Program-made: the position numbers and the translations under genes
From: Gossypium raimondii
Taxonomy: Eukaryota > Streptophyta > Magnoliopsida > Malvales > Malvaceae
Reading direction: 5' to 3'
NCBI RefSeq assembly: GCF_025698545.1
Contig: NC_068576.1
Span: 53,788,390 to 53,852,389, forward strand
DNA length: 64,000 nucleotides
Part shown: positions 11,357 to 23,329 of the stretch, piece after piece
Position numbering within the stretch: the first letter of the stretch is position 1
Layout of the letters: the number at the start of each line of letters is the position of its first letter
Notes under the pieces: model-generated
Seen by the model: the letters and a program-made list of their open reading frames with translations, nothing else
The model's database searches: none
Told to the model about the DNA's origin: nothing

Positions 11357-12189
11357 GAGGAAATAACACAGAAGAAACACAGAAAGCCAAAGCATGCAAT
11401 TAATATGGGCAGCTAAATTTGTTGAGAACATCTCTCTCTCTCGCTATCCCTTTCGGTCTTTTAACTGACTGATTCCACTTTTTCTTTTCTTTAGTATTTT
11501 ATTAGTGCATGGACCTGATTAATTCAGCCTGTAAATGGAAACGCATAGCCTTTAATGGCCGACTGGGGTCGTTGGAAAAAGCACAACCCTAAGCCACCAG
11601 ATTAGTCGAGCTTGCAGCAAGTATAAATTAAATACCCACGTAGCCCCACTCTCAGAAAGACAGAGAAGAAAAGGGGTCACCTAATTTTGCAGTAAGAAGC
11701 TTGTCCGTAAATTCCAACCATTGCAGCAGCTAGCATTGAATGACTTATGTAAACGGGAACAATAAGATTGGTTGAGCAACTATAGTACGTACTATTTTCA
11801 TATAAGAATATTGTTGTTTTTAACCAAAAATTAAATAAAATATTAAAATTTTAAATTTGAAAGTCCGCATGTAATCCATATGTACCCTATACTAATTTTT
11901 TAAAGCTTAATGAACTTTTTATATTTTTATTATTTTTAAATTATTTTGTTGATGTGGTGACATTAAGGCAAATAGTACCATGTCAACATGAAATACATGT
12001 GGATTGATACATATGTTATCACACCAACATTGTTAAAAATTAATGTTTTAGTTAGCATCTTCATTAAGAAAAAGTGTTTTAATTTTTTTAAATGCTAATG
12101 GCTAAATTTAACTAAAAAGTAAGGGTCAAATGGACAAAAATGTAAATCTTAGGGATCGATTTATCATTATACCTTCAAATTGTATATAG

Positions 12190-12545
12190 ATTAAAATATG
12201 TCATAAGTTATTGTACTTTCACAAATTTGAAATTTATTCTTTGTACATCTATTTTTAAGAATTTAGTTCTTTTACTTTTTAAATTTCAAAATTCAAATTC
12301 AATTCTTAACACTTTTAAATTTATTTTGTTAATTCAGGGTTCATTATAAGATCATATTTTTAGTTATATGGCTATCCAATGAATTTTTATTCTAAAAAGT
12401 CGCACCAACAAATTTAACAAAAGAATTTTAATGGTGTTAATAATTGGATTTGAATTTTAAAATTTAAAAAGTAAAATATTAAATTCTTGAAAATAAAAAT
12501 AAAAAGATTAAATTTTAAATTTATGAAAATTATAACGGCGATTTA
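12190..12545. repeat. Fold-back (inverted) repeat, MITE-like
   Basis: The left arm (about 12190-12310: ...AGAATTTAGTTCTTTTACTTT...) and the reverse complement of the right arm (about 12420-12545: ...AGAATTTAATATTTTACTTT...) are clearly similar over more than 100 bp around a short centre near 12360. There is no coding capacity, and no clean target duplication could be assigned. Confidence 0.55.
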
Positions 12546-14639
12546 TACTGGCAGCTATATTTTATGATTTTTAAGTGGTTTATCAGGATGCAACACGTGG
12601 CAAATTCTGATTGATTAAAGGAGACGATCGATTTTTTTAACAGTGTTAGTGCTTTGGGGTGAACCCGAACCATTGTGCAAAATTCTTTGGGTAGCAAACG
12701 GAGAAGGCCAGGATGCTTTAGGGGGCAATTTGAGTATTAAACTTAAAAAAATTACTAAAATTTAATAAATTTTATATTAAATATTGCAATTATTTAAGTT
12801 CTTTTACCAATTTAATATATAAATACTACTCAGTTTACCAAATTAAATTAAAATTTAACCAATTTATCAAACAATTTGTATTTTCTATAAAAAATTCAAA
12901 TTAAAAGAAAACTTTGGGACAGAAATTAATTTAGACAAGACTAAAATAAAATTTTAATAACCTAAAAATATTAAAATAAAAATTTTAAAATTTAGGAGGA
13001 TTACAAACAATATTATTAAAACCGTACAAGACCATTATGATAAAAAAAGCTGTTGGTATATTAAAAATATTATTTATATTCAAATGAAATTTTCTGTATA
13101 AATATTTAATATATTTAAATTATGAGACCTACAAATTTTTAATAATTTGGAATTTTATCCTCTAATCAATTTTATAAATATATATATATAGCCTAATATT
13201 TCTTTTATACAAAACGGTATAATAAGTGCCCAATGTAATTAATAAAATAACTTTTTTAAATAAAGTAAAAAGTAGAGAAACTCGAAAATTCGAAGTTAAA
13301 ATTTATTTTATTCAAAAATATAGTTTATTTTATTTAGTTATGAATGGGATTACTTTTTACTCCAAATTTGACAGTATGTATTAATAAAAATTTACCTTTA
13401 ACTAATTTTTAAAAATATAATAAAAATTACGCATAGTAAAATAATATATTGACAAATGGCAGATTATAAGCACGCCACCTAGAAATTGTTTCCTTTTGTA
13501 ACTTCAAATTGTTAGTGTATATATAATATATATTAAATTTGAGATGAACTATTATTAATTTTTGCTTTTATAACTTACTCAAATTCTTTTCAATTAGAAA
13601 GTTTTTAAATATGGTAATTAATTAATTTTAAATAAGATTATTTAACGAAATCATTTCAAGTTCAATATAAAATTAGTATGGTTTCATTTGTGCTTTGCGT
13701 TGGGTTGGGTTGATTATTTATTTTTAATTAAATTATAGGGTAATAATTGAAAGGTTATAATATGCTCAAAGTTATTGTACTTCTCGTATATTTGAGATCT
13801 AATCTTCATACTTTTATTTTTATTAATTTAATCCTCTACTTTTCAAAATTTAAAATTTAGGTTATTTGTTAATACCGTTAAAATCTTTATGTGACATTTT
13901 AAAATTAAAAAATATTTCATTGGTATCCATGTAACAAAAAATTGTAATGGACTTGAACTTAATAGAAAATTTTTAAAATTCTTAGAAATTCACATAAGCA
14001 TTTTAATTAGAATAAAATATTTAGATTAATTAATGACATTTGAGGCAGCAAATTATGTCAAAAATTAAGATATAGAAATTAAAACTCAAAATTGAACAAC
14101 ATATAAAGATCAAAATTGACATTTAATCATTCTTATATAATCTTAAAAATAGAGATTAAAATTGAAATTTAGCTATTATTTTCTCGTGTCAAAAGAAAAG
14201 AAAAGAAAAAGAGAATATGAAAGTGTCTAAATTATGTAAAAATTTAAAAATAAAAATTAAATCTTAAATTTGAGTGAAATATATGAATTAAAATTAAAAT
14301 TTAACTATTCTTATATAAATTTTAAAAATAAAGAGATTAAAACTGAAAATTAACTATTGTAAAAGGAAAAAGGACAAGAAGTCCTTAGGGTCTTTCCTTA
14401 ATATATAGATTGGATTTACTTATAAGTTTAAAATACTTGATTTTATCCATGTAACTAATTACTTGTCTTAGTCTTTTTTTCATAAAAAAGAAACCTTGAT
14501 TTTACTTTAAGTCGCACCTAATCGCTTTTGTCAAAGACCTTCTTCACTCTACCTCTCTTACTTAATATTAATCGATGGGCCTATTCCAAAATCCAAAATT
14601 TTAAAGTCTAAACCTTTTCTATAATTTTAGAATATACCA

Positions 14640-15175
14640 GTTCGTGGTTAGGTTATTCGTTTAGATTTGGAGATTCATTTGGAAAAATTTGAACAAAAAA
14701 TTAGATCTGAAAATATGGGTTTGGACAAAAAATTAAGCTCATTTAAAATATGGGTTGAGTTTAGGATCGAACATACAAGACTTAGGCCTAGCTTAACCTG
14801 ACCTATTTTTTAATTTGTAATATTTTATATTATGTTATTTTTGTATATATGATGTAACTTGGAACACATTAAAAAATATATATTAAATATATAATACCAC
14901 TCTAATGTAAATATTAAAATAATGTTAAAATGACTATAAAATTTTTCAATAAATAAAAAAATGTATAAAATTATTAAATATTAAAATAAAATAAATATTA
15001 TTTTAAAAAACAATATAGGCGGGCCTAAAACTGGCTTGGGTTAGTCTGTTGCAAATATGAATGAATTTAGGTGAAATTTTAAGTTCATATTTTGGGCCGG
15101 ATCGGACTTGACCAAAAATAAATATGTTAAAATCATGCTTAGACCGAGCTTAACCTGACCCATGAGCACCTCTAC
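14640..15175. repeat. Decayed hAT-like relic with internal direct repeat
   Basis: The right end reads CCATGAGCACCTCTA, identical to the right end of the well-preserved hAT MITE at 35230-35692. A GCTTAACCTGACC block occurs twice in direct orientation (about 14790-14804 and 15149-15162) with similar flanks. The left terminus is no longer recognisable. Confidence 0.45.
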
Positions 15176-15466
15176 TCCAGAGGGCAAGACTATTTTTTTC
15201 TCAATAATACTTTACAAATAGAGGTGACGTCATTATACTTTAACCCTTTAAAATATGAAAAATATTATATTTAATCCTTTTAAAATGATGAAATTATAAA
15301 TTAATATATAATCTCTCAAACATTTTATAATTCATTTTGACCCTTCCTAAAATATTTTCTTACTTCACCCATATTTACAAACAATGGTAAAAGTTGTTTT
15401 ATTTATCCTTCACCATAGTTGCATCACCAAAACTGTCACTTTCGCGATCCCTTCTATGAACATTAA

Positions 15467-16566
15467 GGCTTCCTTTGGTTTGGCTTTTAATGCCAGTGAG
15501 GTGCAGTTGGGGGGAAAATATGGTGCCAATCTCACTGGTATGTTGTTTGGTTCAGCAGGTCAGTCCAGTGAGAAAGCATCTCCACCACGCTGGTCAGCTG
15601 AAAATCAACTGGAGATTTCAGCAGCAATAGAGATTTCAACTGTTGATATTTTTAACAGACAAAAATACCCTTACTCTTCTGCCTCCAATATTTTACCCTC
15701 TTTCCATAGGCTATGCAGCAAAATATTACAAGTATTAGGGACACAACCATTTCTTATCATCTCATTTACAATAGCATTTGCTTCAGATAACTTCCCTTTA
15801 CGACAGTAGCCGTGCAGTAAAGTGCTATACTCATTCGGCAAGCAACCTTTCTCAGGCATTTTATCAAACAACTCTCGGGCAAGCATTTAGAGACTAGAAA
15901 ATACTAACAATATTCAGAAGCACAATAATAAAATGTATTTATCACCCAATGCCGGGGTAAGATCGCATTCACTCACTGCAGCTTTTTCTTCTATCTTCTC
16001 TTTTCTACATCCAAAAAATTTTACAACAAAAATTAGCATATATATGCTTCAAATAGGAAAGGTCAAAGGAACTGCATGGTGTTTCTGCATCAGAAATAAG
16101 TGGGGTACTTGGCAAAAATTAGTGGTGAGTAATGATAATAAAGTAGGTTGTAAACTTTTAAATTTGTAAAATCTAATAAATAATTTAACTATAAAAAATT
16201 AAAAATAATTATCATTTTATCTAATAAATAATTTAAATTAATTATATAATTCATTAAAATATTAGAAGATACATTTTAATATTTTATTAAATGAATTTAT
16301 AAATTCACATATTTTAATAATTTTTAAAAAAGTAAAATAATTTTAAAAATTTTTATTATATATCAATTCTAATATGATGTCCTTAATAGTCATTTTTTAT
16401 TCTCACCTCACCGCTATAGCTGCGTTTGAATCCAAACACACACTCCACTATTATTTCTAATCTCACCGCTATAGTATCCAATCTCACCACTACAGTAACT
16501 AATCTCACCGCCACCGTTTTTTTTAACCTCACCAGAGGTAAACACTCTGCCAATCCAAACTAGCCC
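15467..16566. mobile_element. Non-autonomous PIF/Harbinger-like element carrying a PPR gene fragment
   Basis: A 1,100-bp element flanked by a 3-bp TAA target duplication (15464-15466 and 16567-16569). The left end starts GGCTTCCTTTGGTTTGGC and the right end reverse-complements to GGGCTAGTTTGGATTGGC. Both ends carry sub-terminal GGTGAG/AGTGAG-type motifs in inverted orientation. The right side (16400-16545) repeats TCTCACCGCTATAG-like units four to five times, and the left side has GTGAGGTG, TCTCACTGG and CAGTGAGAA. Inside is a reverse-oriented fragment of a pentatricopeptide repeat gene at 15675-15886. No transposase is encoded. TIR and TSD size fit the Harbinger/Tourist group, so it resembles the 'Pack' elements that capture host gene pieces. 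The superfamily assignment is inference. Confidence 0.65.
15675..15886 (-). pseudogene. Captured PPR gene fragment
   Basis: On the minus strand about 70 residues read as two pentatricopeptide repeats: ARELFDKMPEKGCLPNEYS followed by LLHGYCRKGKLSEANAIVNE and MIRNGCVPNTCNILLHSLWK. These are typical P-class PPR motifs, closest in my memory to At2g17140-type proteins. There is no start codon in context, no organelle-targeting peptide, and the frame stops soon after on both sides. The piece lies wholly inside the TIR-bounded element at 15467-16566. It is therefore a captured gene fragment, not a gene; whether it is transcribed is unknown. Confidence 0.75.
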
Positions 16567-17188
16567 TAAATCTCCTTTCCCTTATCCACCCTAAGGGCCA
16601 GTTCTTCATTGCTTTTGAAAAATGCTTTTGAGAAGTGCTTTTGAAAATTTTGAATGTTTGGTATTGCTGTCAAAAAGTACTTTTGAAGAATAAAATGTCT
16701 ATTTTAGACATGATATTATAAAATAACAAATATGTATTTAAATAATAATCAAATTAGTTAATATTATGATATTTTAGCAAAAATATAAAAAATTAATTTA
16801 TTATAACTTATTGTTAATATTTTAATATATAATATTAATTTTAAATATTTCTAAGTAATTAATATTAATTATTTATTAAATTTAATTAGAATATATAAAC
16901 TATATTTAAATATTTAAATATAATAATTCAATATTTGTAATTAGATATTGACACAATTGTATTATTATAAAATTATTTTTTATTTTTAATTAATGCTTTT
17001 AACACATTTGTATTATTTTATTTTAAAATGTATTTGAATATATAACTCATATTAGATATTAACATAACATAGAAAATATAAACCTAACAAATTAAAATAT
17101 TACATATATTTGGATTAAAGTTTTAAAAAGGGGATAATATTTATATATCAGATATAAATATTAAAAATTTTACAATAGCATTTACAAT

Positions 17189-18659
17189 TTAAAGTGAATT
17201 CATTAAACTAGAAGCTATAGCATCTCTTGTTAATTCCATTTCAAAACCACTAAAATTGTTTGATTCACCGTCATCATCACTATCATCGTCGTCGTCATCA
17301 TCATCACTTTCTCGACCATGCGCATTTTCTGAATCAATATTATTCTCATATGCCCAGTTAATATCTTCGTATTCCATAAAATCTGCATCATTTCGACTAA
17401 CATGTTTTCGGATAAAATTGTGTATCGTCATTGTAGCAACAACGATCATCGTTTGCTTTTCAAAACTATAACTTGGCATATCCCTTAAAATGGCCCATTT
17501 TTTTTCAAAACACCAAAAGTTCGTTCAATCATACTACGTAATGATGAATGTGAATGATTAAATATCTCTTCTTTACCAGATATCAGTCTACCTCTACGAA
17601 AGTCAGGTAAATGATATCGCTGACCTCTATATGGTCCAAGATAACCTTTCATTTGAGGATATCCAGAATCAACAAGATAATATTTTCCTACAAGTCATAA
17701 TATAACAAACAATTAATTCAAGAATTTTTTTATAAAAATTATCAATTAAAGAACTTATACTTTATTATTTAAAAAATCACATATAAATAAAATATCTAAC
17801 CATTTGGTGGGTGCGGAAATTTATATTTTGGATCTCGAATTGCATCAAGAAATATTCTAGTGTCATGTGCTGGTCCTTCCCATCCAGCCATGACAAATGT
17901 GAAACACATATTAAAATCACATACTGCCATAACATTTTGAGTTGGGATACCTTTTCTTCCAATATAGGGAATTTGTTCATTTGGTGGAAAGCCACAATGT
18001 GAGTACCGTCAATTGCACCTATGCAATCCTGAACAAATAATCATATTACTCTAGTGCATATTTTTAGTTGACCAAATATATCAAACTATAATAATATAAA
18101 ATTAAATTCTAACATTAAAATGCGGCATATATCTAGAATCTTTACGTATTTGTTCGGGTATTGAGCTAAAAAAAGGATCTTCGGGTGCAATTAGATCAGT
18201 GGCCATCCTTGAAACTTTCTCAAGCACAATTGCAAAGTGTCGACTTATTGTTGATCCAGACCTTTGAAATCTTTCTCGACATTAGGAAACTTTTGCTCCG
18301 GTGCCCAAGATGTATAAAAAAATTCCCAACATTTCACTAGAAGATATGTTTCTTGAAGTTTGCAAGTTGTATCTTGTCTCCAAAACTCTCAACAAACTTG
18401 TGAATACCATTTTAGACATCCTAAAATTAATCATACAACATGATTCGTGACCATCAAGGATCTCTCGGATCCATGTCTCACCTGATTGTTTTGAATCCAT
18501 GCATGGTTGCCTCAATATATACTTCTCGTAATATAATTGCACGGAAGAAAATGTAACAACAAATAATCGGTTAAAACATTCTATGCGTTGTAAAATCTCT
18601 TTCTTTTCTCTTTCTTCATCACTTTCATCACCGCTGTAATCGTCAACTATACTCATCAC
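17189..18659 (-). pseudogene. PIF/Harbinger (HARBI1/ALP1-like) transposase, broken
   Basis: Three exons can be followed on the minus strand: 18659-18114, 18028-17801 and 17687-17189, with GT-AG borders. Exon 1 holds the N-terminal helix-turn-helix-like region (ETWIREILDGH ... ISRHFAIVLEKVSRM). Exon 2 holds the first catalytic Asp in DCIGAIDGTHI and the second in GWEGPAHDTRIF. Exon 3 holds [18 protein letters not shown] and the third acidic residue in [11 protein letters not shown], giving a complete DDE triad layout. Damage: an in-frame TAA replaces a residue after GTGAKVS in exon 1; one base is missing after GTHIV in exon 2; and the A-run after GVLKK in exon 3 is one base short. An Asp-rich tract (ESDDDDDDDDSDDDG) is near the C-terminus. 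Confidence 0.85.
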
Positions 18660-18918
18660 CTGTGAATAAATTTACGTTGTAAAATCATATATAAACAACT
18701 ATTGATAAAACTAATTTAATAAAAATAAGTAGAACATAAATTCAATATCTAAAGACCAAACATAAACAACTATTAATAAAACTAGATTACACATAAATAA
18801 GTAGAACATAAATTCAATATCCAAAAACCAAACATAAATAACTATTGATAAAACTAGTTTAGCATTGTCAGCTAGTCACATAATAGATATCTTTGAACCC
18901 TAGAAGATTAGAAAATTT

Positions 18919-19919
18919 TCAACTATCCTCCATTTCCGTCTTAAGCCACAAAGCTCTAATCTTGGGATTAATTGATAAAAACATAATTCGTTTGTCCTTA
19001 TTGAGCAGTAATTTAAGTGCGAAAAAGTATAGCGGACTGGCTTCTGGAACTTCTTCCGACATGCTGTCAAGCATTTTGACTGCTTGTGGAATACCATATG
19101 GATCCATAACATGAGTCAAACTAGATGTGGCTTGACTCATATTGTCAGCTGCACTGCATAATTTTTCTATTTGACTAGATAATCTTGCAACCCCTCTAAT
19201 TTGCTTTGAGGATTTCTTTCTTCTAGTTTTAAAACGTGAACTTGATATCTCAGGGTTTTTTCTTTTTTGACCGTTTCCATCAATTTGAACATCATTTCTC
19301 ATATTTTATTCTTCATTCTCTTCAAGTATTTCGTTGTTAACATCCTCAAAAAAATCACTACGGAGTGTACCAGAAGAAGGTGCCCATGCTTTATCACCTG
19401 TTGCAACTATCCCCACGAACATTTGGTCCAACTTCGCTTCGAATTCAGAATCAATGCCCGATGTTCTAAATTTTTTAGCTTCAGGCACAACCTACATATA
19501 AAATGATAGTTTAATAACAATAATTATCAATAACCTCATAAATAAGGAAAAAATAAAAATATTCAGAATTATTAATGTACCTGGAGCCTACTCTCCCACC
19601 AATCATCCGATGCATCAACAGTCCTTTTTATAGGATTCCACCCTAGACCAGTATCTTCGCCTTTAAGTTTCTTCCAAGCTTTCCATTCTTTTTTTAGGGC
19701 ATCCCACCTATTTTTAAGTTGTCTTTGTGAAAAACCCTTGCCCGTTTCTTTCTCAAAGGTGGTCATTATTTTCAACCATCCATCTTTTGTGAAATGAGTA
19801 CCAGGCCTATTGCCTTTCAATATCTCTTTAATACAAATATCACAAAATATTTCAGTCAATCTCTTATCCCACATTGCTTTCACTTTTTCATCACTAACTT
19901 CAACCGCCGAAGTACTCAT
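18919..19919 (-). pseudogene. Harbinger Myb/SANT-like DNA-binding protein, broken
   Basis: Two exons: 19919-19582 and 19491-18919. Exon 1 contains the Myb/SANT-like domain found in PIF/Harbinger ORF1 proteins and their domesticated plant relatives, with the hallmark pattern KEILKGNRPGTHFTKDGW, SQRQLKNRWDALKKEWKAW and a following GxGWNP motif. Exon 2 carries a basic nuclear-localisation-like stretch (RFKTRRKKSSKQ) and a C-terminal region ending ALWLKTEMEDS. One in-frame TAA interrupts exon 2 after EEILEENEE-like sequence near 19304. In this superfamily the protein binds the transposon ends and recruits the transposase to the nucleus; that role is family knowledge, not shown here. Confidence 0.82.
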
Positions 19920-21149
19920 CTATTGTGTATACGAACAGATTCGTTTCAGCCAGTAAAGCAATCAAGAAAATCAAATGTCACATAAGTATATTTGTTTACA
20001 TATGTATCAAAATTTTAACTATATGCATGAACAAATAACAGTAAAAGATATGTATGTCCTTATTCTAAAGGAAACATCTATTTTTTGTATCAATTAACTA
20101 TTTAAAATATATTATGCGTGACTCCATTTTGATACACTCTCCCACCATTAATTAATAATAATAATAGCGTAATATACACATTAGTGTTATATCTAGGTAT
20201 AATATTAAAATAACCAACAGAACCGACAATGCTACCCAACAAAGAAAGAGAAAGATAAAAGAAGCAATTTTTGCTTAAGTAAATGAAGTTTTTCGTATAA
20301 ATATTTTGGGTAAAACTTCTTGCTCAAAAACATGGAAAAACTGTCCATTGCATAGTAAATGGAGTTCTTTCATATAAATATTTTACTAGAGGATTAATAT
20401 AATTTTTCGTAATAGATTTATTATCATTAATAGAGTTTTAATAAAGATAATATATAATCCTTGTCGATTCATCATATTTTCTTAATTTCCATCAAATAGG
20501 CATCAAAGCTTATGTTAGAAATTGTTTTTAAAGCTATGATTGGATGCCCAGTGTTCAAGATGAGGTGCAGACTAAAGAATTGTTGTAGATAATACAAGTT
20601 TTGTGACAACAAAATGACGTGGATATTCAAATGGGCACGAATGGAGGTTCCACTTATAACCCTTGTCTTCATAGATTTTGCAAGAGATGAATTGGAAGAG
20701 CCCTAGAATTGAGTGGTTGATGAGTGAAGATCAAAAGTGGATAATTTTCATGGGAAGGTGCACGTTGAAGAGTATTAGGATTGGAAGTCATGGTAGAGGC
20801 TTATTTTAAGTGAAAACCTACGGTTGAACCTAGAAAGGTTCTATTTTTGAAGCTGCAATTCAATGGTGGAACAGAGTTGAGGAGCAACAATCACGTCAAT
20901 GAAAGCAGAAATTCAGTAGTCTAGAAACAAATAATACTCAAACCGAATCAGATTATTAATAAATCAATTTAGAATAATATAAAAATCAATTGGTTTCTCT
21001 CTTTTATTCCTTCAATGTCTATATTTTTCTCAATAACCTCATAAATAAGGAAAAAATAAAAAATATTCAGAATTTCCCAAGACGTCACCAGCAGTAAAAG
21101 AAATGTGAAAAAAAATGGAGTTACCCAGACGAAAAAAAAGATAAACTCA

Positions 21150-21360
21150 CTGGTGGTGGGGAGAAGAGGAACAAAGAACCAGAGGCTTTTGAGAAGTGGA
21201 GAAGAGGAACAAAGAATAAGCACCAGCAGAGGAACAAAGAACCAGCAAGCAGAGGAACACCAACACCAGCAGAGAACCAGCAGAGAACAAAATTTGGAGG
21301 AAAAAGGGTAGCCGTCGGGAACACTAGCACCAGCAGAGAAGAACCAGCAGAGAAGAACAA
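21150..21360. repeat. Purine-rich short-unit repeat inside the Harbinger element
   Basis: AGAGGAACAAAGAACCAG and AACCAGCAGAGAA-like units recur about eight times, giving a degenerate tandem array upstream of the Myb-like gene and near the right sub-terminus. The function is unknown. It could be an expanded regulatory or leader region. Confidence 0.5.
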
Positions 21361-21569
21361 ATGTGTGGTATGGCTAAAAATGTAAAAGAACAACCCAAAA
21401 GTTCTTTTTAGCTGGAAAAGCTAAATTTTTCTGCTTTTCATTTGCTGAAAAGCGCTTGCAACAAGTTAAAATTTTAGTTCCAAATGAAATGGGTTCTTTA
21501 TTGCTTTTGATGAAAAAGTACTTTTTCATATAAAAGTCCATCACTTAAGCATAGGAGAACGGGGCCTAA

Positions 21570-23325
21570 GTTTTTACCGTCTACATTTATCTCTTCCTTG
21601 AATGACCGTATTCAAAGAAGGTTATTTTCTTATTCCAAGTCTCCAATATGGAACCATAATTGCTCTTGATAAAGCATAGCATTTTATTGGGATTTGATAA
21701 CACCCCATGATAAAATTATACATTTAACATCTTTAAAAATAATAAAATTATACAAACACTAAAATTACATTTAAATCCTTTCAAAAATTTATAATTCAAT
21801 TTTAACCCAAAAAGAATTTTTATCTTCAATTGCTACTAACTAATGCAGCCAACAATTTTAACTTCTTTAACGAAGAGGAGGTTGTATTATTTTTTCTTTG
21901 GTAAATTATAAGATAAGAGTAAATCCCTAACAACAATGCGATTAACACTACTCAAACTCAGACCACATTTGAAACGGTAAACTTGTGTTTACAAGAGAAG
22001 GTTGCATTATTAATTCACCCTAAGTTTACATGCTTTTGATTTGTGCATTAATTGTTCATCATTTTATTTTCGTTGTTGATTATTAAGTATTAACTCCTGA
22101 CATTTTTATTAAAATATTATAAAAATAATAATTATTTATCAAACTAACATGGATCCTAAATTATTTATCAAAATATTATCATTAGAACCATAACTTTGAT
22201 TTTTATATTTTTTTTATATATGGACGGCGATTTAAGATCTCAAGTTCACAAAGATTCTCTATCTAGCGAGACTGAAATCATCACAAAAGGTCCACTCTAA
22301 GCATTTTCCGTCTTTAAAAACCCTCCTCCAAGAAGAAGGTGAAGCATACTAACAGGGCAGAAAGTTTGTTTCTATAACAGCTTAGTTTTCTTCGACCATC
22401 ATCTCTAATGGCTCTCCGCAGTTACCACGACAGAAACTGTTCTCACCCTAACAACTCTTCACACTTCCACGACCCAAATTTTGTATTGTAAACAATAATT
22501 ATATTATATTCAAAATTATCAAATTGAAGACCAAAAAGAAGAAATGCATCCCCATTTCACGAGGTAACATCTCAAAGGCAATTTACGGCAACTCATTAAA
22601 GACATTGAAAGGGATAAAAGCCAGATGGACCAAACATGTATGGTTTCAGCACTTGAATGTCCTTATCATTTGGTGGGGATTCATATTTGACAGGCTTTAT
22701 CAATATTTCAAGCTTTAAACTCACCTAAAACACCATACCGGCATTTAATGTAATCAAGCCCTTTTAGGCAAGGCTGGCTAGGCTAAGTCAAGTCCTAACT
22801 ACCCCAAATGCCATGTTGATTTTGCTGGTGCAGGACCGAACTAAACATGGATGAACTGCTTCTTCAAAACGTGTCCAGCTCATGGGTTTTTTTTTTTTTT
22901 GTTATTGTTCCATCATTGCCAGTCACATGGATTTCTTCTGTCAAAGCATGGAAGAAAAAAACAGAACAAATTTCAATTTCATTTTAAATGAAATCAACAG
23001 CTAAGTCCATGGAGTTGGACTTTAGTTCATCAGGTTACCATCGACTGTTTACAAATTCAATGCCAAAACCAAACCTAAATCTACAGCTCTTAATTAAGCT
23101 CACAATTAATTAGATAAAATGTAATTATTGCTAGTAGATTTTTATTTTCGGAATTTGTTTTGTTTACAAATAATAAGTTTTATTTTATGAAATCGCTTAA
23201 TTTTTAAGAATCATGAATTTGGATATCGAGTGTATTTTATTTTTGTTATATGATTATTTTTTATTTCCTTTAAATAAATTGAGGAGACTTAATAAATTTT
23301 TTTAACATATGTTGTGATGTGACAT
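21570..23325. other. Intergenic region, no recognised gene
   Basis: Contains an AAATTATA-type repeat relic at about 21715-21800. It also contains a short ATG frame at 22408-22491 (28 codons, starting MALRSYHDRNCSHP) in locally less AT-rich sequence, ending at a possible GTAAAC donor. That could be an orphan first exon, but I do not recognise it and there is no downstream exon I can support. A poly-T tract lies at about 22889-22901. Confidence 0.4.
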
Positions 23326-23329
23326 ATTG

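Larger units (their letters stand above)
11450..15466. other. Long AT-rich intergenic region with decayed repeats
   Basis: No gene is recognised over about 4 kb. The sequence holds a fold-back repeat at 12190-12545, a related half-copy near 13750-13900 (the same 'TTATTGTACTT...TTAATCCTCTACTTTT' theme), a hAT-like relic at about 14640-15175, and otherwise poly-A/T-rich DNA. The AAATTATA / 'CCCTTTAAAAT' theme at about 15240-15340 recurs near 21715-21800 and 63860-63975. Confidence 0.55.
16595..21566 (-). mobile_element. PIF/Harbinger DNA transposon, near complete but decayed
   Basis: A 4,972-bp element with the TAA target duplication at 16592-16594 and 21567-21569. Its ends are GGGCCAGTTCTTCATTGC (left) and GGCCCCGTTCTCCTATGC (right, reverse-complemented), matching at 13 of 18 positions. 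GCTTTTGA/AAAAGTAC-type motifs recur at both sub-termini. On the minus strand it carries the two genes expected of the superfamily: a Myb/SANT-like DNA-binding protein (18919-19919) and a DDE transposase (17189-18659). Both are damaged, so the copy cannot be autonomous now. The 1.6 kb between the Myb gene and the right end is non-coding. Confidence 0.9.

Noticed and set aside
17256-17471. Serine-rich plus-strand open frame
   Set aside because: It is the complement of the Asp-rich tail of the Harbinger transposase.
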